Positions 21,718 to 33,800 of a DNA stretch of 64,000 nucleotides are shown piece after piece. The translations under genes were made by a program, and so were the position numbers. Origin of the DNA: Tetraselmis striata (Eukaryota; Chlorophyta; Chlorodendrophyceae; Chlorodendrales; Chlorodendraceae); NCBI GenBank assembly GCA_006384855.1, contig VCJN01002371.1, positions 124,001 through 188,000 on the forward strand. The letters are read 5' to 3'. The first letter of the stretch is position 1. The number at the start of each line of letters is the position of its first letter. A model generated the notes under the pieces. The model was given only the letters and a program-made list of their open reading frames with translations. It did no database searches and was not told where the DNA came from.

Positions 21718-23503
21718 ATGGTGGCACCCTGTCTGCTGCGGGCTTGTCTCCGGCCCGCCCTGCGTTCCTGTCTGCTGGCGCTCCTTCTGCTGGCACTTTG
21801 CACCGACTGCCAGGTGAGCCGGGGCTGCACTGCCTTGAGGTCGCCCATTTGGTCCGAGCTTGGGGGCGAACGCGAGGGCTGTTTTCATATGAGAGCCGCT
21901 GTGAGCCCTCAGACCACTGGCAATGACCCTGCTTGCAGCCGAGGAAGGGGTTGGGGTGTTGGAGAGGTCTGGAAGCACGCCCAGCACATGGGCTTGGCCT
22001 TCCATTGAGTATGCTGGCGCGCCTGGCAGGGCTTCTTCGGAGGCAGGAAGAAGGACCCGGAGATGCCACCAGGGCAGGTGCGCCGCAGCCCGCCCCACTG
22101 CAGCGCTGCTCGCAACCCGCCCCGCCTGCCAGGCTGACGGCGGCCGCTGGGCCGCGGCTGTCACAGGGCCGCAAGGTGGTATTCATCTTCTCCAAGGCGC
22201 GCTCCGCCAACTCCATCACCTCCCGCCTCTTTGAGCACAACGAGCACTTCATCCACTTCCACGAGCCGTTTTCCGCGTGGCGCAGCCGCCACGCCAACGA
22301 GCGCAGCCTCCACACCGACGTCGACTTTCTGGAGCGCCTCGTGGAGTGCCAGCTGTCGTCGGAGGAGGTGTATAACGTGGTGACGCAGGTACTGTAGACA
22401 GCCGTGGTGGCCCAACCTGTAGCTGTCACTCTCAGTTGGCACCTCAATGCGGACCGACCCCCCCCCCCCTCTTTGTGCCCATCCGCTTGTTGTCCTTCCG
22501 CAAGGGCACGGTGGTGCCAGAGCAGCTGCGGCAGCAGCGGCTAACCTCCACGCAGGCGGCCAAGGACCTCCGGTCGCTGTGCGAGGGCCGCAATGTCGCC
22601 ATCAAGACGGTCCGCATGAGCAGCCTGCGCTCGATCTGCGAGCTGCAGAAGCGGCTGCGGGCAAAGGGCGACGAGGTGCGCTGCCTGCGCGCTTGGCCAC
22701 TTGATTCTGCTGCAGCTGGTGGCGCCACCCTCAGGGTTCCTGACGGGGATGGCGCGCAGGTGTATGTGATCGACACCTACCGGGACCCGCGCGCGGTGGT
22801 GGCCAACCTGCTGGACTCGGGCCACGAGGCGCTGTCCAGTATCCCAACCGCGCAGAAAGTGAAGAAGCTCAGCGAATCGGTGCGCGGCACTGCCCCGCGC
22901 TGCGCCCGCCCCGGCTTGCGTTGGCGGCTGTGCGACCAGCATCTGAGCTTGCTGCATCTGAGCTTACATGGCGTCTGGGCTTCCTGCGCGGTAGGCCTGC
23001 CAGCACATGACGGCCCGCTTCAAGGCGGACCATAGGGAGTGCAAGGGGCTGCAGACGTACAGCCTGCAGGTAGGGGCCTGCCGCTCTGCCAGCCGCACCC
23101 TGGCCTCTGCCGCCTGTGGCACTGCATGCGCCCGCTCTCACTGACTGTGTGGCCCGGGTAACCGGAACCGACGTGCCGATACTGGCGCCCACAGAACGAG
23201 CACTTTGCTGAGGACCCGCTGCATGAGGGCAAGCAGCTGTACGGGTTCCTCAAGCTGGACATGCCGGCAGAGGTGGCAGCTGACCTGCAGGCCACCGTCG
23301 GACCCGGCCAGCCTGCTGGAGCCGCTGGCGAGGCGGCCGCGACTGAGGTCTTGCAGGATGAGGGCGCCGAGAAGGGCCCTGGGCTGGCGCCCAAGCAGTG
23401 GTACGACGTCATGACCACGGCGCAGGGGGCGGAGGTGCAGAAGGTCTGCATGCGACTCATGCCGCGGGCGCTCTACAACATGGTGTTTGTCGCCCACCAC
23501 TGA
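21718..23503 (+). CDS. Membrane-anchored PAPS-dependent sulfotransferase
   Basis: Six exons: 21718-21813, about 22089-22388 (acceptor uncertain, 22047 also in phase), 22505-22675, 22760-22879, 23004-23069 and 23195-23503. Exon 1 encodes a short N-terminus and one hydrophobic segment (residues 8-28, LLALLLLAL), a type II signal anchor for the Golgi. Exon 2 has KVVFIFSKARSANSITSRLF, the 5'-phosphosulfate-binding loop of carbohydrate sulfotransferases. Exon 4 has VYVIDTYRDPRAVVAN, matching the 3'-phosphate-binding strand and helix. The end (AEDPLHEGKQLYGFLKLDM) matches the family's C-terminal helix. It would transfer sulfate from PAPS to a glycan in the secretory pathway. The acceptor of exon 3 is CAAG rather than CAG. 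The substrate cannot be told from sequence. Confidence 0.8.
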
Positions 23504-23669
23504 TTAGACCGCGCAAGCCGAGGAGCAGCCTCTGCTGCGAGCCGCACGACTATAATCCTAATTTTAAATGCCGATGGTGCCTCCCCCCCCCCGCCCAACT
23601 TCCCCTCATGCGCGAGCCACCCCGTCAAGCACACAGTGCAGCAAGTGCTTGCCTCCCTGGGACTGTGTG

Positions 23670-23943
23670 TGTTGACATCAGTGTTGGTACACTACTGCAT
23701 ATGTACAATGTAGCTAGGGTATGTCTTAGTACTTTAGCACATGTCATCACTGATGGTCCGCACTAGCAGCACAGCGCGCGCACCAGGCACCGCATCGCCT
23801 GCCTACATGCGTGCGGCGCCCCGGCCGGCCTGGTCACTTCTCTGTAATCAATCACTCACCGCGCTTTACGCTCCCGCCTTCAGTCCCCGGCTTGCGCCGG
23901 GACCCGCAGATATGGCGGGTCGGTAGGGATGCTGCGCACAATA
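23670..23943 (-). repeat. LTR of copia element (3' copy)
   Basis: Pairs with 25930-26204. TG at the left end and a GCGCACA(ATA) right end are shared. Confidence 0.8.
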
Positions 23944-24065
23944 GGTTATGGGCCCTCTATTAGGGAGAGTTGTCTGGCGCTAGACCTCGTCGGAATTCCG
24001 TCTGGGTCTTTGACGCAACGGGCCTAGCAACTGTTGGTAAGCCACTTGCTAATCAGCTTGTACTA

Positions 24066-25220
24066 GTTATTGGGGGACTGCTTGAGGCCATGTAGGGACT
24101 TGAGCAGTCGTATCACTGCACATGCCCATCACTGAACCCTTCGGGCGGATACGCATGTACACCACCTCATCTAGGTCGGAGTGCAAGAAGGCAGTATCGA
24201 CATCAAGTTGATGCAACTCCATGTCCAATGCAGCAGCGATGGTCAACATAACATGGAGGATTGAGCTGAAGGTCAGGGCATAGGGTAGGTGAGTTGCCAA
24301 AGCCAAAGGTTTGCTCTCATCAAAGCGCACATGGGACTGTGTTGTCAATGCGGCCAGTGACCGGGTAGTAGATTTTGTACCCGACAGAGTCCTCAGTGTA
24401 GCCAACCATCACACCGCGGAAGGCCTTCACATCCATCTTCATGCGCTCATTGTCAGTGTCTCAGGGATGTCGACAAAAAACGGCAAAACCGAACACCAGA
24501 GCAACACTGACATCTGGTACCTGCCATGATTCCAGATGAGATAGGACGCCGCTACCAGGACATGCAGCCCTGCTGTAGGTGCGCTCCCTCACACAGTTGG
24601 CAGCTGAGAATGCTAGTAGTGTCCACATCATGATGAGCACATTCATGGCACACATCATGGTGCATACTGCCTCCCTAAATGTCCGCAGCGGCCTCCTAGC
24701 CTTGCCCTACATGTTGTGTTGATGTGGTTCTGACCACTATAGGCCAATGAGCCCCTCGGACGCCACCATCTCTTGTACATACTCAGCGCAAAAGGAGGGA
24801 TTTTGATCGAACTTCGACAACGGAGCAATAAAATGTTTATCACCGTGATGCAACCGGTGTTGAAACTTGATCTTGCGCAGAATGATGTGCAGATGCCGCT
24901 CAACCTCATCTGCTGACTTGTACCTTAGAAATCTGAGCCAGTGCTTGTTTGCGTAGTGATCAGTGACAAGCATTGCATAGCGCAGGCCCTGTGGTAACGA
25001 TACCCGGACATGCCCCCACAAATCGACACAGAAGCGCAAAAATGGGCCATGAGGCTGCTTCGTATGCTGTCTATTCTGAGGCGTTGCGCATGCCTTGTTC
25101 GGGAGGCAGTAATGAGATAGTTTTTGTCTGATATCACAAGGAAACTTGGAATACCAGTCACCCTATGTCCATGTTGCATCTAAATACCATCCATGTGTAG
25201 GTGGCACAATCGTCTGCCAT
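24066..25220 (-). pseudogene. Copia pol remnant: integrase and reverse transcriptase
   Basis: Frames on the minus strand show an integrase start (FCVDLWGHVRVSLPQGLRYA, LVTDHYANKHWLRFL) with HxxxC-type zinc-finger residues just before it. A PDVSVALVFGFAVF-like segment and an MVGYTEDSVGYKIYYP-like linker follow. The RT core then reads LDMELHQLDVDTAFLHSDLD. These are standard Ty1/copia landmarks in the correct order. The reading frame shifts several times and the YVDD box is not found before the left LTR, so the copy is truncated and dead. Confidence 0.8.
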
Positions 25221-25929
25221 AGGGCAGCGAGGGAGTCGGATGGCATGGCAACATGATCTATGCCATCTGAGCCCGACTCCCCATCAGTCTTAGCAGTATC
25301 AGTGTTTGATGCCTCAGACACAGCATCAAAGGCCTAGTAGGGCAGAGTCGCCGCAGTGGTGCGCAATGCCTCCGCATGGTGCGGATAGCTCTCTAGGAAG
25401 CTCTCATGGTTGGGTAGGATGTACATGCCGTTCTCCACCTTCAATTCTCGTTGGGTTTCTGCAATGTATCGGTCATACGCACCTGTGGAGATCGACACGG
25501 GTGTTGGAGAAGTACGTCGAACTAGCTTACCGGCAGTAAATCACGCTGCTGATGACGATGCGTCGAGCACAACTGATGGACTAGAACAAATGGGTGTTCG
25601 TATTTCGGGCGCACGTTTTTTGGTCGCTCGGGCAGGTCGTCGCCGTTAGTCAGGTATATTACGGGGCGAGCATGGCGCGAAGCGCCGAGCCCGCCGCGTG
25701 GACGGGACCCGGACGCCGGACGCCGTCGTTCGTCCGTCGCCGAACGCCGGACGACCGTCGCCCGTCCGCATCGCCGCCCGTCCGTCGACGGACGCCGGGC
25801 CCCGGGTCGGCGGATGCGGGGCTGTACAGTGTAGCTACTACTATACGATTGATCCTTGTGGCCCTCTGGATTCCACACTCCTACAACGGGTCTACTTGTG
25901 TCGATATAAATGTGGACAGCAGACAACCG

Positions 25930-26204
25930 TGTTGACATCAGTGTTGGTACACTACTGCTTATGTACAATGTAGCTAGCTAGGGTATACGTTTTTACTTTA
26001 GTACATATCCTCACTGATTGTCCGCACTAGCACTTCGTGCGTGCACGAGGCACCGCAACGCCTGCCTAGATGCGTGCGGCGCCCAGGCGGGCATGGTCAC
26101 TTATCTGTAACCAACCACTCTCCGTGCTTCACGCTCCCTCCCACGGTGCCCGGCTCGCGCCGGGACCCGCACATGGCGGGTTGGTAGGGACGCTGCGCAC
26201 AATA
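25930..26204 (-). repeat. LTR of copia element (5' copy)
   Basis: Pairs with 23670-23943; it differs by scattered substitutions and a GCTA insertion near its left end. Confidence 0.8.
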
Positions 26205-27096
26205 AACCGGCTTTTGCTTACATTTCATATGACATTGCATCATTACAGTTTAGACCGGATGGAGCTGCTCCTGCTAGAAAAAATACTTGAAGGTATTTCG
26301 GCCTCCGACTAGCGGTTTCTTGCCCACACCACGCATCGCACCGGGGTTGGGGCATGCTGCAGTTTTTGGCAAACCTTATGCTTGATTTTCAGTGGCAATT
26401 ATGCAAGCATATGTCCGGGCATATCCCCACGTTGCAGCCCGCACCGCGGACTTGTCACGGGTTTCCAGCCATTCGGGCCAAAAGTCGCTCGCCACATGAT
26501 TTGTGGAGCGCGTACTTGAGTCGTATATGTTGACCGCGGATGTGGGCCATTGGGCCCGCAGAGAGAATGCGATGTGGATGCAAATCTTCGCACATATCTG
26601 TGGCACATATTTTGCTACCTGCTGATTCGTAATTTATAATAATTGCAAGCCAACATCCGGCGCCGCGCCGCGCAGCGCGCGACACGCGCATCAATAACCT
26701 CGTACCGTCGTGCCGAGCACGATCGCGTTGCATGAGTATACTCGGTCGAAGTTCTCCGGCGGATGACTTCTCCGCTGATGACGATGCCCCGCTGTACGCA
26801 GCGCGTACACGCCGACGCACCTCACATGTCATGTGAGGGGTTAGTTCGGCTGCCTCCCAAGGTATATAGACCGAGCACGCGCCCTTACATGCGTGCAACA
26901 TAGTTCGGAGGCGGAGGCGCACCCGGAACTAGCTTCCCAGCGGCGATCACGCCGCTGATGACGCTACAGATTACGTAACCGCGTGTATACGCCGGCGTAC
27001 ACTTAGCTTGCCCAGCGGGTGTTAAAACGGGCGTCGTTGACTACGACGTAACCTATAAGTTCGTGAGTGGAGTACGTTGGGCGGTGTCATGTCTAT
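26205..27096. other. No gene recognised
   Basis: Contains short GC-rich patches with GATCACGCCGCTGATGACG-like text (26.94 kb) that resembles a patch inside the copia element near 25.54 kb. There is no coding exon I can support. Confidence 0.35.
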
Positions 27097-28600
27097 GGTA
27101 TTGGCTGCTCCTAAATATCGAATATCTAATATCGATGATGAAGCTATAGCCGGCACCTCAGACTGGCTAAAGCTACTGTGCGGAAAGGGGCACTTGGAGC
27201 AAACACTATAATGCTGTATTGTGATTACATCTCAGTTGATTGTGGCCCAACCCCTCCAAAAATGTCTATTTCGTCGACTTCGGAGCTGTGGTGACAGTGG
27301 CGGCGATAAATTGTTTTGGAAGGGGTGGCACGGCCACGTGCGTCGCGCGCTCTTCGCTCGCTTAAGCATGCGGCGCTACGAATGAATTAAGTACATATTC
27401 AACGGCTACCGACAGCTAAACCATCAAGAGAAGCGTTGCCCGCCTCCAACGGGCATAAACCGCAGAAGCGACGGCAGAGGAAGATCAAGCGACAGTACTA
27501 GGTCAGGGTGTAGTGGGCCGCAGGGGTCGTTTGAACCTCGGCTATCCTACTACAAATATTTAGGCCTGCAAGATCCGGCTCAGTTCCGGCTGTTTAATCG
27601 CTCCCGCCCACCTCGCCGGAAGCCAGAGGAGTAGGAGTCAAGTGATTTGATTATGATTACTGTACATGTATTAGCTGCAACATTCAATACATCCAGACAT
27701 AAATCCAAAAGGAAATTCAGCTACTACGTGCCACCAGAGGCGGGAACCGCCATGGCAGCCACCGAACAGGCATCGCCACCCGCCACCCAATGTTCCACGC
27801 ATCGGAGCCTATTAGTGGGAGCCTAGTGGGAGCAGTAGGGACGCTTTCCCCGGCACACAATCTCGGGCCATTCCAATATCAACACTAGGCCCAATGTGAG
27901 GTGGAGGCGCCGACAGGAAAGGAGCTTCGAAGAGGTCTGGCATCAAGGAGCGGAAGTGGGGGGTTACACCCAGAACGGGGCGCCACGGGCGGGTAACCGA
28001 CACGGGCCTCCCAACGCCAAATCCGCCGCCAGCTCGGTCGCGTCCCCTTCCGCCGAACGTATAACTCCCTCCCGAGCAAAACATCCTGGGCCACTCCAGT
28101 AGTGGCACTAGGCCGAATGTGAGGTGGAGGCGCCGACATGACAGGAAGGGAGAGGGGCGGCGCTCAATGAACAACGAACGGGGAGCTGACCGGACCAGCA
28201 ACGAGATAAGACGCCGGTGTCCAGCTCGCACTCCTCCTCCACGGCAGTGGCAGCACGGGCGGGGCCAAGGCTACCAAGGCGCCACTACTACCCGTGCATG
28301 AGCCCCGCCGCCATCCCTGCCGGGGTTGGACGCGGAGGGAGGGCTCTTGATTCAAAGGGGCCGAGGACGGTCGTCAGGTACACTCATGCACCGATTGGGT
28401 GGGGGAATCTAAGGTCTAAGTAGGAGTTAGAAGTAATAAGGTATTGGTTGCTTTTCGATAGTATCGAATATCGATGAAACTATAGCCGACTCAGACTGGC
28501 TAAAACTACTATGTGGCAGGGGCCACATCGAGCAAACATATGATATGCACTGAGTTTACATCTTCAGTTGATTGTGTGGCCCAGCCCCTCCAAAAAAGAG
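27097..28600. mobile_element. Possible non-autonomous element with ~165-bp terminal direct repeats
   Basis: Direct repeats at 27097-27263 and 28439-28597 share GGTATTGG, a central CTCAGACTGGCTAAA and GGCCCA-CCCCTCCAAAAA. The ~1.2 kb between them has no recognisable protein. It includes its own tandem duplication (27.88-27.94 and 28.09-28.15 kb, sharing AATGTGAGGTGGAGGCGCCG). A third, inverted copy of the terminal repeat lies at 52812-52945, so the repeat is dispersed. This suits a TRIM-like LTR derivative, but no primer-binding site or target duplication was recognised. Confidence 0.5.
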
Positions 28601-30231
28601 CAGAAATAATCCTTAGCACTTCAGCAGTCGGTGCGGCGCACGTCCTGCGTCGTCTTGTAACTCCAGTGTTACACCCGCGGCCTTAACAACGCGAGGGTTG
28701 CCGAACCGTAAGGATTAGTATTTTTCAATATATAGCGACCATATAATAAGAATATAATGCATAATCGCGGGTAGCGATGATCGTATGGTACGTATTAGTA
28801 CGAGTAGTACCTGGAAGCGCATCTTGAAGTCGTAGTGCATCATGTATATAGCGCATGAACAGGTATAGTAGGGCATCATGTACATAGCCGCTAGTCCCTA
28901 CCAGGTACTGCTGACCGCACGCATCCTGACCACGGCCCCGCCGCCCAGTCACCGGAACCACTCCCGGGGGTATAGCTGTACGTGAGACACCTAATATAGG
29001 TACTGGTAGCAGTCTGTTTCTCAGAAGTCCCCGTGCACCCACTTCGCACACAGAGGTCGCCGAGGTTGGCCTGCACCCACACGCAGCCTAGCTTTGGGAA
29101 CTGCGCGATTTTCGAGGTGCCACAGGTTGGTGCCATCCAAGTAGTGCCACGCTGCGGGGAGCTGCGGGCCGCCGCCGCCAGCGGGGCGCGGTGCCGTACG
29201 TGCCAGTTATTGTACTGTACCGCCTGCGCGCGCGCCACCTCCGCCAGCTCATCCGCCATAAGTGCTATTTGGAGATTTTCTACGACCGCCACCAACCTCG
29301 CCCGCCGCCCTCACCTCCAGCCGCCATCGGGCCCCCCACCCACTCAGTGCCGTCCCGCCCCGCCTCTGAGCGGTCCCAGCAGCCTCCGCGAAGCTTAAAG
29401 TACATATAGGTCGTCCCGTCGGGGCGATGCGGTAGTAGTTCTGTCGCCATTTCGCACGGTGCTGCGTACGAGTGTTCGTGGTGTATCGTGCTGGTCGTCG
29501 CGCACTGTCATCTCGCCTCTATTGGGTTGACCGCGCCGACCAGGCGCCACTCCTGGCGACAAGCGCCGACTAGCGTTACAGCGTGCGGATTATCGGCCGC
29601 TGCTGTCGGTCTGGACGGCTGGGAAGCGCGTGTAGTGCGAGGTCAGTGACTGGTCAGCGCCCCCGGGGTAGCATGCGTTGCGTTGTCGCTACGTCGCCGC
29701 GCATACCATGTCAGCACTCGTATAGCACACGGGTAGTAGGGATGACGCTCCACCCGCGCCCTCCTGCCTCCCGGGCGCACCGCGAACCTAAGCTACCTTG
29801 CGCGTGCTTCCTGCCGAGCTCTCTTCTGCCTTGATCACACCTCCTGCAGCTGGCGCCCCGCCTAGATGTTCTGGCCGCTTTCATCTGCCAGCCTCACTGA
29901 CGCATCGTCTTCCCCCTTGCTCGCCGCCACTCCACAGGGCACCCGCCGCGCAGCGCACCGTCCGCACCCACCAGCACACAATGCTCGCCCACATGGCCTC
30001 ACCCTGCACGCGGCGTGCGCTTCCCCCTTGCCCTGAGCGCGCCATGGCCCCGAGGGCAGTGCCCAAAGGACGCCTGCTGCCGTCCCATGGCGCCAAGGTG
30101 CGGCGGCACTCGGCAGCTCTTCACCTGCAAGATCTGCCGCCCTGCGCGAGGGCGGATACCTCTCCTCCCTTTTCCGCTGACTCCGATTCCCGCTCCGCGT
30201 CGGCCTGCCACCTTCCTGGCAGGCGGTGCGC
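28601..30231. other. No gene recognised upstream of the coiled-coil gene
   Basis: The stretch 28.9-29.3 kb has a GC-rich minus-strand frame of 134 codons without a recognisable domain. The last 400 bases before 30232 are GC-rich and probably hold the promoter and any upstream exon of the coiled-coil gene. Confidence 0.35.
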
Positions 30232-30823
30232 ATGAGGGGGCTGCGCGCGTCGCCCATCCCTGGCCAGAGGAGCGTCCGGGTCGCCGCGGCTGCCACTGAG
30301 CCGGAGCATATGGGGGGGCAGTGGGCAGTGGAGCAGCACGGCAGCCGCTCGCTTGTTCCTCTTGAGCAGGTACTTGCGTCGCTTTTGGGAGCCGCGGGGC
30401 AATCCGGGCAGATGGGAAAGGGGAGGGAGATGCAGATATGCGTACTGGATGTGTGTATGTATGAGCACACAGGGGAAGAGGGAGGGGAGGCTGAGGGCCC
30501 CGCTATTCCCTTCTGCGCAGGTGAGGGAGGTGATGGGCATGAAGGACATGACGCTCAGCGCCGTCTCCAAGCGCGTCCACGCCATCACGCACCTGCTGAA
30601 TGGTGCGGCCTCTCCCGCCTGCGCCCACTCGCCCTCCCTATACCCACCCTCACCCCGTCTGCTTCCAACCCCACTTGGATTCCACGCCCTCCCTTCCCTT
30701 ACTGCGAATCTCCTCGCAACCATGTTTGGACAGCCGCCTTGTGACGCAGTCCAACGCTACTCTGGTCTCAGCTCATGTGCCGAAGCCTCACCCAAGCGTA
30801 GAGAAAGGCACAGTCACGTACCT

Positions 30824-30895
<72 letters not shown>

Positions 30896-33800
30896 AGAGG
30901 GGGAGGGGGTGAAGTTTCACGTGCGAACCCAGGTCAGAAACCCGTGTCAAATATGCCCCAGCCCCGAAGCCCCATGTGGTCGCAGTTTGCCCTTAATCTT
31001 GGCCCGGTTTTACCCAGTTTTGGTCCCAGTCTGCCATGTTCCCGGTTGCCCGTCGCCCCGTGTCATTGTGGGTGCAGCGACTGGCAGGCTACGTCGCCGC
31101 TGACCTGAGCCCCTGCGGGCGCAGAGAACTACGGCATGCCCATCACGAGGAGCGCCAACGGCGCGGACCTCGACCACATGCTGCTGGAGCTGGAGACCTC
31201 GGTGCACAGCATGCTGAGCGACCTGAGCGACCGCAAGCAGCAGGTGCGGCGCGGGTAGCTCCGGGGGAGCAGAGCAGTGTGTTTGTGGAATTGCGTATGA
31301 GACTCATGCTGGTCTTCAACAACAACAACAACAACAGAATGATACACATGAGCGGCATGCTCACACTAAGAGAGCGGCAAAGGTGGAGAGAGGAGAGGGG
31401 GGGGGGGGGGGGGGAGCACCATATATAGATCCCAAACGTCTAATTGCATATCATTGCAAAATCAGTATACAATGGCACCCAGCTCGCAAAAGTGCGCGTC
31501 GCCCCGCCCCCACGTAGCCGATGCACTGTCGCTGACCTCCCGCTGCGATGGCGCTGCGCAGCTGTTTGAGGCGGAGACGGCGCTGCAGAACGCGATGCTC
31601 CACGCCATGGAGAAGCTGGAGGTGCGCTGCTGCCCGCCGCGCGGCGCCGCTCCCTGCCCTAGCTATCTGCTCATTGGGTGCATTTATATGCATAGAGGCT
31701 CCGCCCCATGCCCCCCCCCCCCCCCCCCCCAAGCGCAGATACAAAAATCTGTTTTATGAGAACACACTGCAAGGACGCCCCAACTTGCTACAACCCAATT
31801 CGTATATTTTTTTGGAGCCAAGCTATCTTGGCTGATGCCTCTGGCGGTGATGGAAGTGTAGGTGGCACAGTTGGAATAAACAAAACTCCAACTCTGACGC
31901 CCAGTCAGCACCGTGCAACCAGTTAGTCATGCCTGTCGAGCATCATTTGGCGGTCGGAGTGAAGGGGAGGATATGGGAAGGGGGGAGTGCGCTGCCCTTC
32001 ATTTGAATTGCGATGAGCCGGCGCCGCTCTGTGCTTGATGAAACCTTCAGGGCTCGAACCCGGGAACGGCGGTGCGGTGTGTAAGGATTTACACCTTAAT
32101 GGCATCTTATTGAATGGTTGATGCATTTGATGTACGTGTGTGTGTGTGTGAGTACGGTTTTTGGGGGAGCTGGCGTGGCTGGTGGCTGGTGGCTGGGGCA
32201 TCCGCCCACGACGGACTGGCAGCTGGGGCGATGCTGCGGCTGATCCGCCCCCATGGCACGCCCGGCTCCGCGCCCCGCCCCGCAGGACCGCGTGCAGACG
32301 TCGTTCGACAAGGAGTGGGGCGAGGAGAAGACGGCGATGCAGCAGGCGCTGCGTGAGGCGCGCGATATCGCCAACACCGCGATCGTGGACCGTGACGTGG
32401 CGGTGGCGGCGGCGGAGCGCAAGAACGCGCGCATGGCCGCGGACGCGGTCGTGGCTCTGGAGGCGGAGGTGGAGGCCGTCGTGAAGCTGGCGCAGGTAGG
32501 AGGAAAGGGAAGGGTGGGGGGGGGGGGGGGGGGGGGGGGGCGCTGGCGCGCGCCTCGGGTGTACATGGCCCCAACTGTCTTGGCACCCAGTGGGGTATCG
32601 CTAATACGTTGGTATTACTGGTACCTACCGGATCAAAGCAACGGGTATCAGTGTCAATTAAGTGGTGGTGAGACCCTGCTTTGGCCTCATGCCCGCCTAA
32701 TGCAGGCGCCTGAACCCCCCCCCCCCCCCCCCCCCCCCAAATCCCCATCCCCCTCCCTTCCTTCCACAACACCAGGCTGCTGCATCGCTGTCAGCCAGTG
32801 CCGCAGAGGAGGCGGGCGCGTCCAGCATGCGGGTCGTGAAGCAGCACGCGGAGGCCTTTGCGCAGGTCCCCCCCTACTTCCCTTCTAGCCATCCTTGACC
32901 CCCTCGACCTCAGCCCCATCAATCCTCTGACTTGCTTCTCCGGTGGCTCTCCATCCATTCCGTTGCTCACCCCGGTGCGACTTGTGCATTTGCACCCGCT
33001 GGCATGCATTGAAAGAGGCAATGAATGCATCATACGCTGGGGTCTCGCCCTCCCCCCAGCATGATTGCCAGCCTCCATGGTGAGGTGATGGGACCGCAAC
33101 CATGTCGCCGTGTATGGAAAGGGGTGGCCGCCACCTGCGAGCGTTTGTACGATTGTTATGCTCCTGACTTGTCCTGACCCGGAATAAGCGCGGGAGGACG
33201 GGTTTTAGGGTTTTTAGGGTTAGGGTCTAGGGTTAGGATTCTGCGCAGGGGAAATCGGAGAGGGAGCGGTTCTGTTGTCTCGATCGGCACGTACCAACGA
33301 TATCAGAGTTCAGCTGGCTCTGCAGTGGCGGGCCATGACGGTAGGCCGGGAGGTTGGAGCCAGCGACCGCGGCGTACCTCTCAGCGGACTGATGTCGCGT
33401 TCCCGGCTTGGCGCCCCGCCAGGCCAGCGAGGTGCACGAGATGGCCCGGGACGCGCACCGCCGCGCGGAGAAGGCCCAGGCGGAGGCCTCGGCGCTGGCG
33501 AAGGAGGTAGCGCCGCCGCCCCGCCTCTGCACAGCCCGACTCCGCCGGTGCCGCGGCAGTGTCCGCACGGCGCTGACGGCCCCCGGGTGGCGGCGCGCAG
33601 GTGGAGATCCTGCGCCACAACCTGAACGTCGCGCAGAGCGAGGCGGCCACGGCGACCCGGGACGCGGTGGAGGCGGAGAAGCGCGCGGGGCAGCGGGTGC
33701 AGGACGCCCTGGAGGAGTTTGGGCGGCAGCAGAAGGAGATGGAGAACGCGTACGAGATGTTCAAGGTTGTCGCCCCACCACCGCCACGATGCACCCACAC

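Larger units (their letters stand above)
23670..26204 (-). mobile_element. Degenerate Ty1/copia LTR retrotransposon
   Basis: Two direct repeats of about 272 bp, 23670-23943 and 25930-26204, both begin TGTTGACATCAGTGTTGG and end GCGCACAATA. They differ by substitutions and small indels, so the element is old. Minus-strand coding remnants between them run in copia order, integrase then reverse transcriptase. I see no matching target-site duplication (flanks GTGTG and AAACC). The 25.2-25.9 kb part should hold leader and gag but is unrecognisable, apart from a GGACGCCGG-rich patch near 25.70-25.80 kb. Confidence 0.85.

Noticed and set aside
28891..29295. 134-codon minus-strand ORF as a gene
   Set aside because: Coding-like in its first half but no recognisable family, start context or neighbouring exons.
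30768..30950. ORF encoding Thr-His repeats
   Set aside because: Translation of the GT/AC microsatellite.
32041..32110. tRNA-like box B (GGTTCGAGCC on the minus strand) in a coiled-coil gene intron
   Set aside because: The T arm pairs fairly well, but no convincing box A, anticodon arm or acceptor stem; not enough for a tRNA or SINE call.
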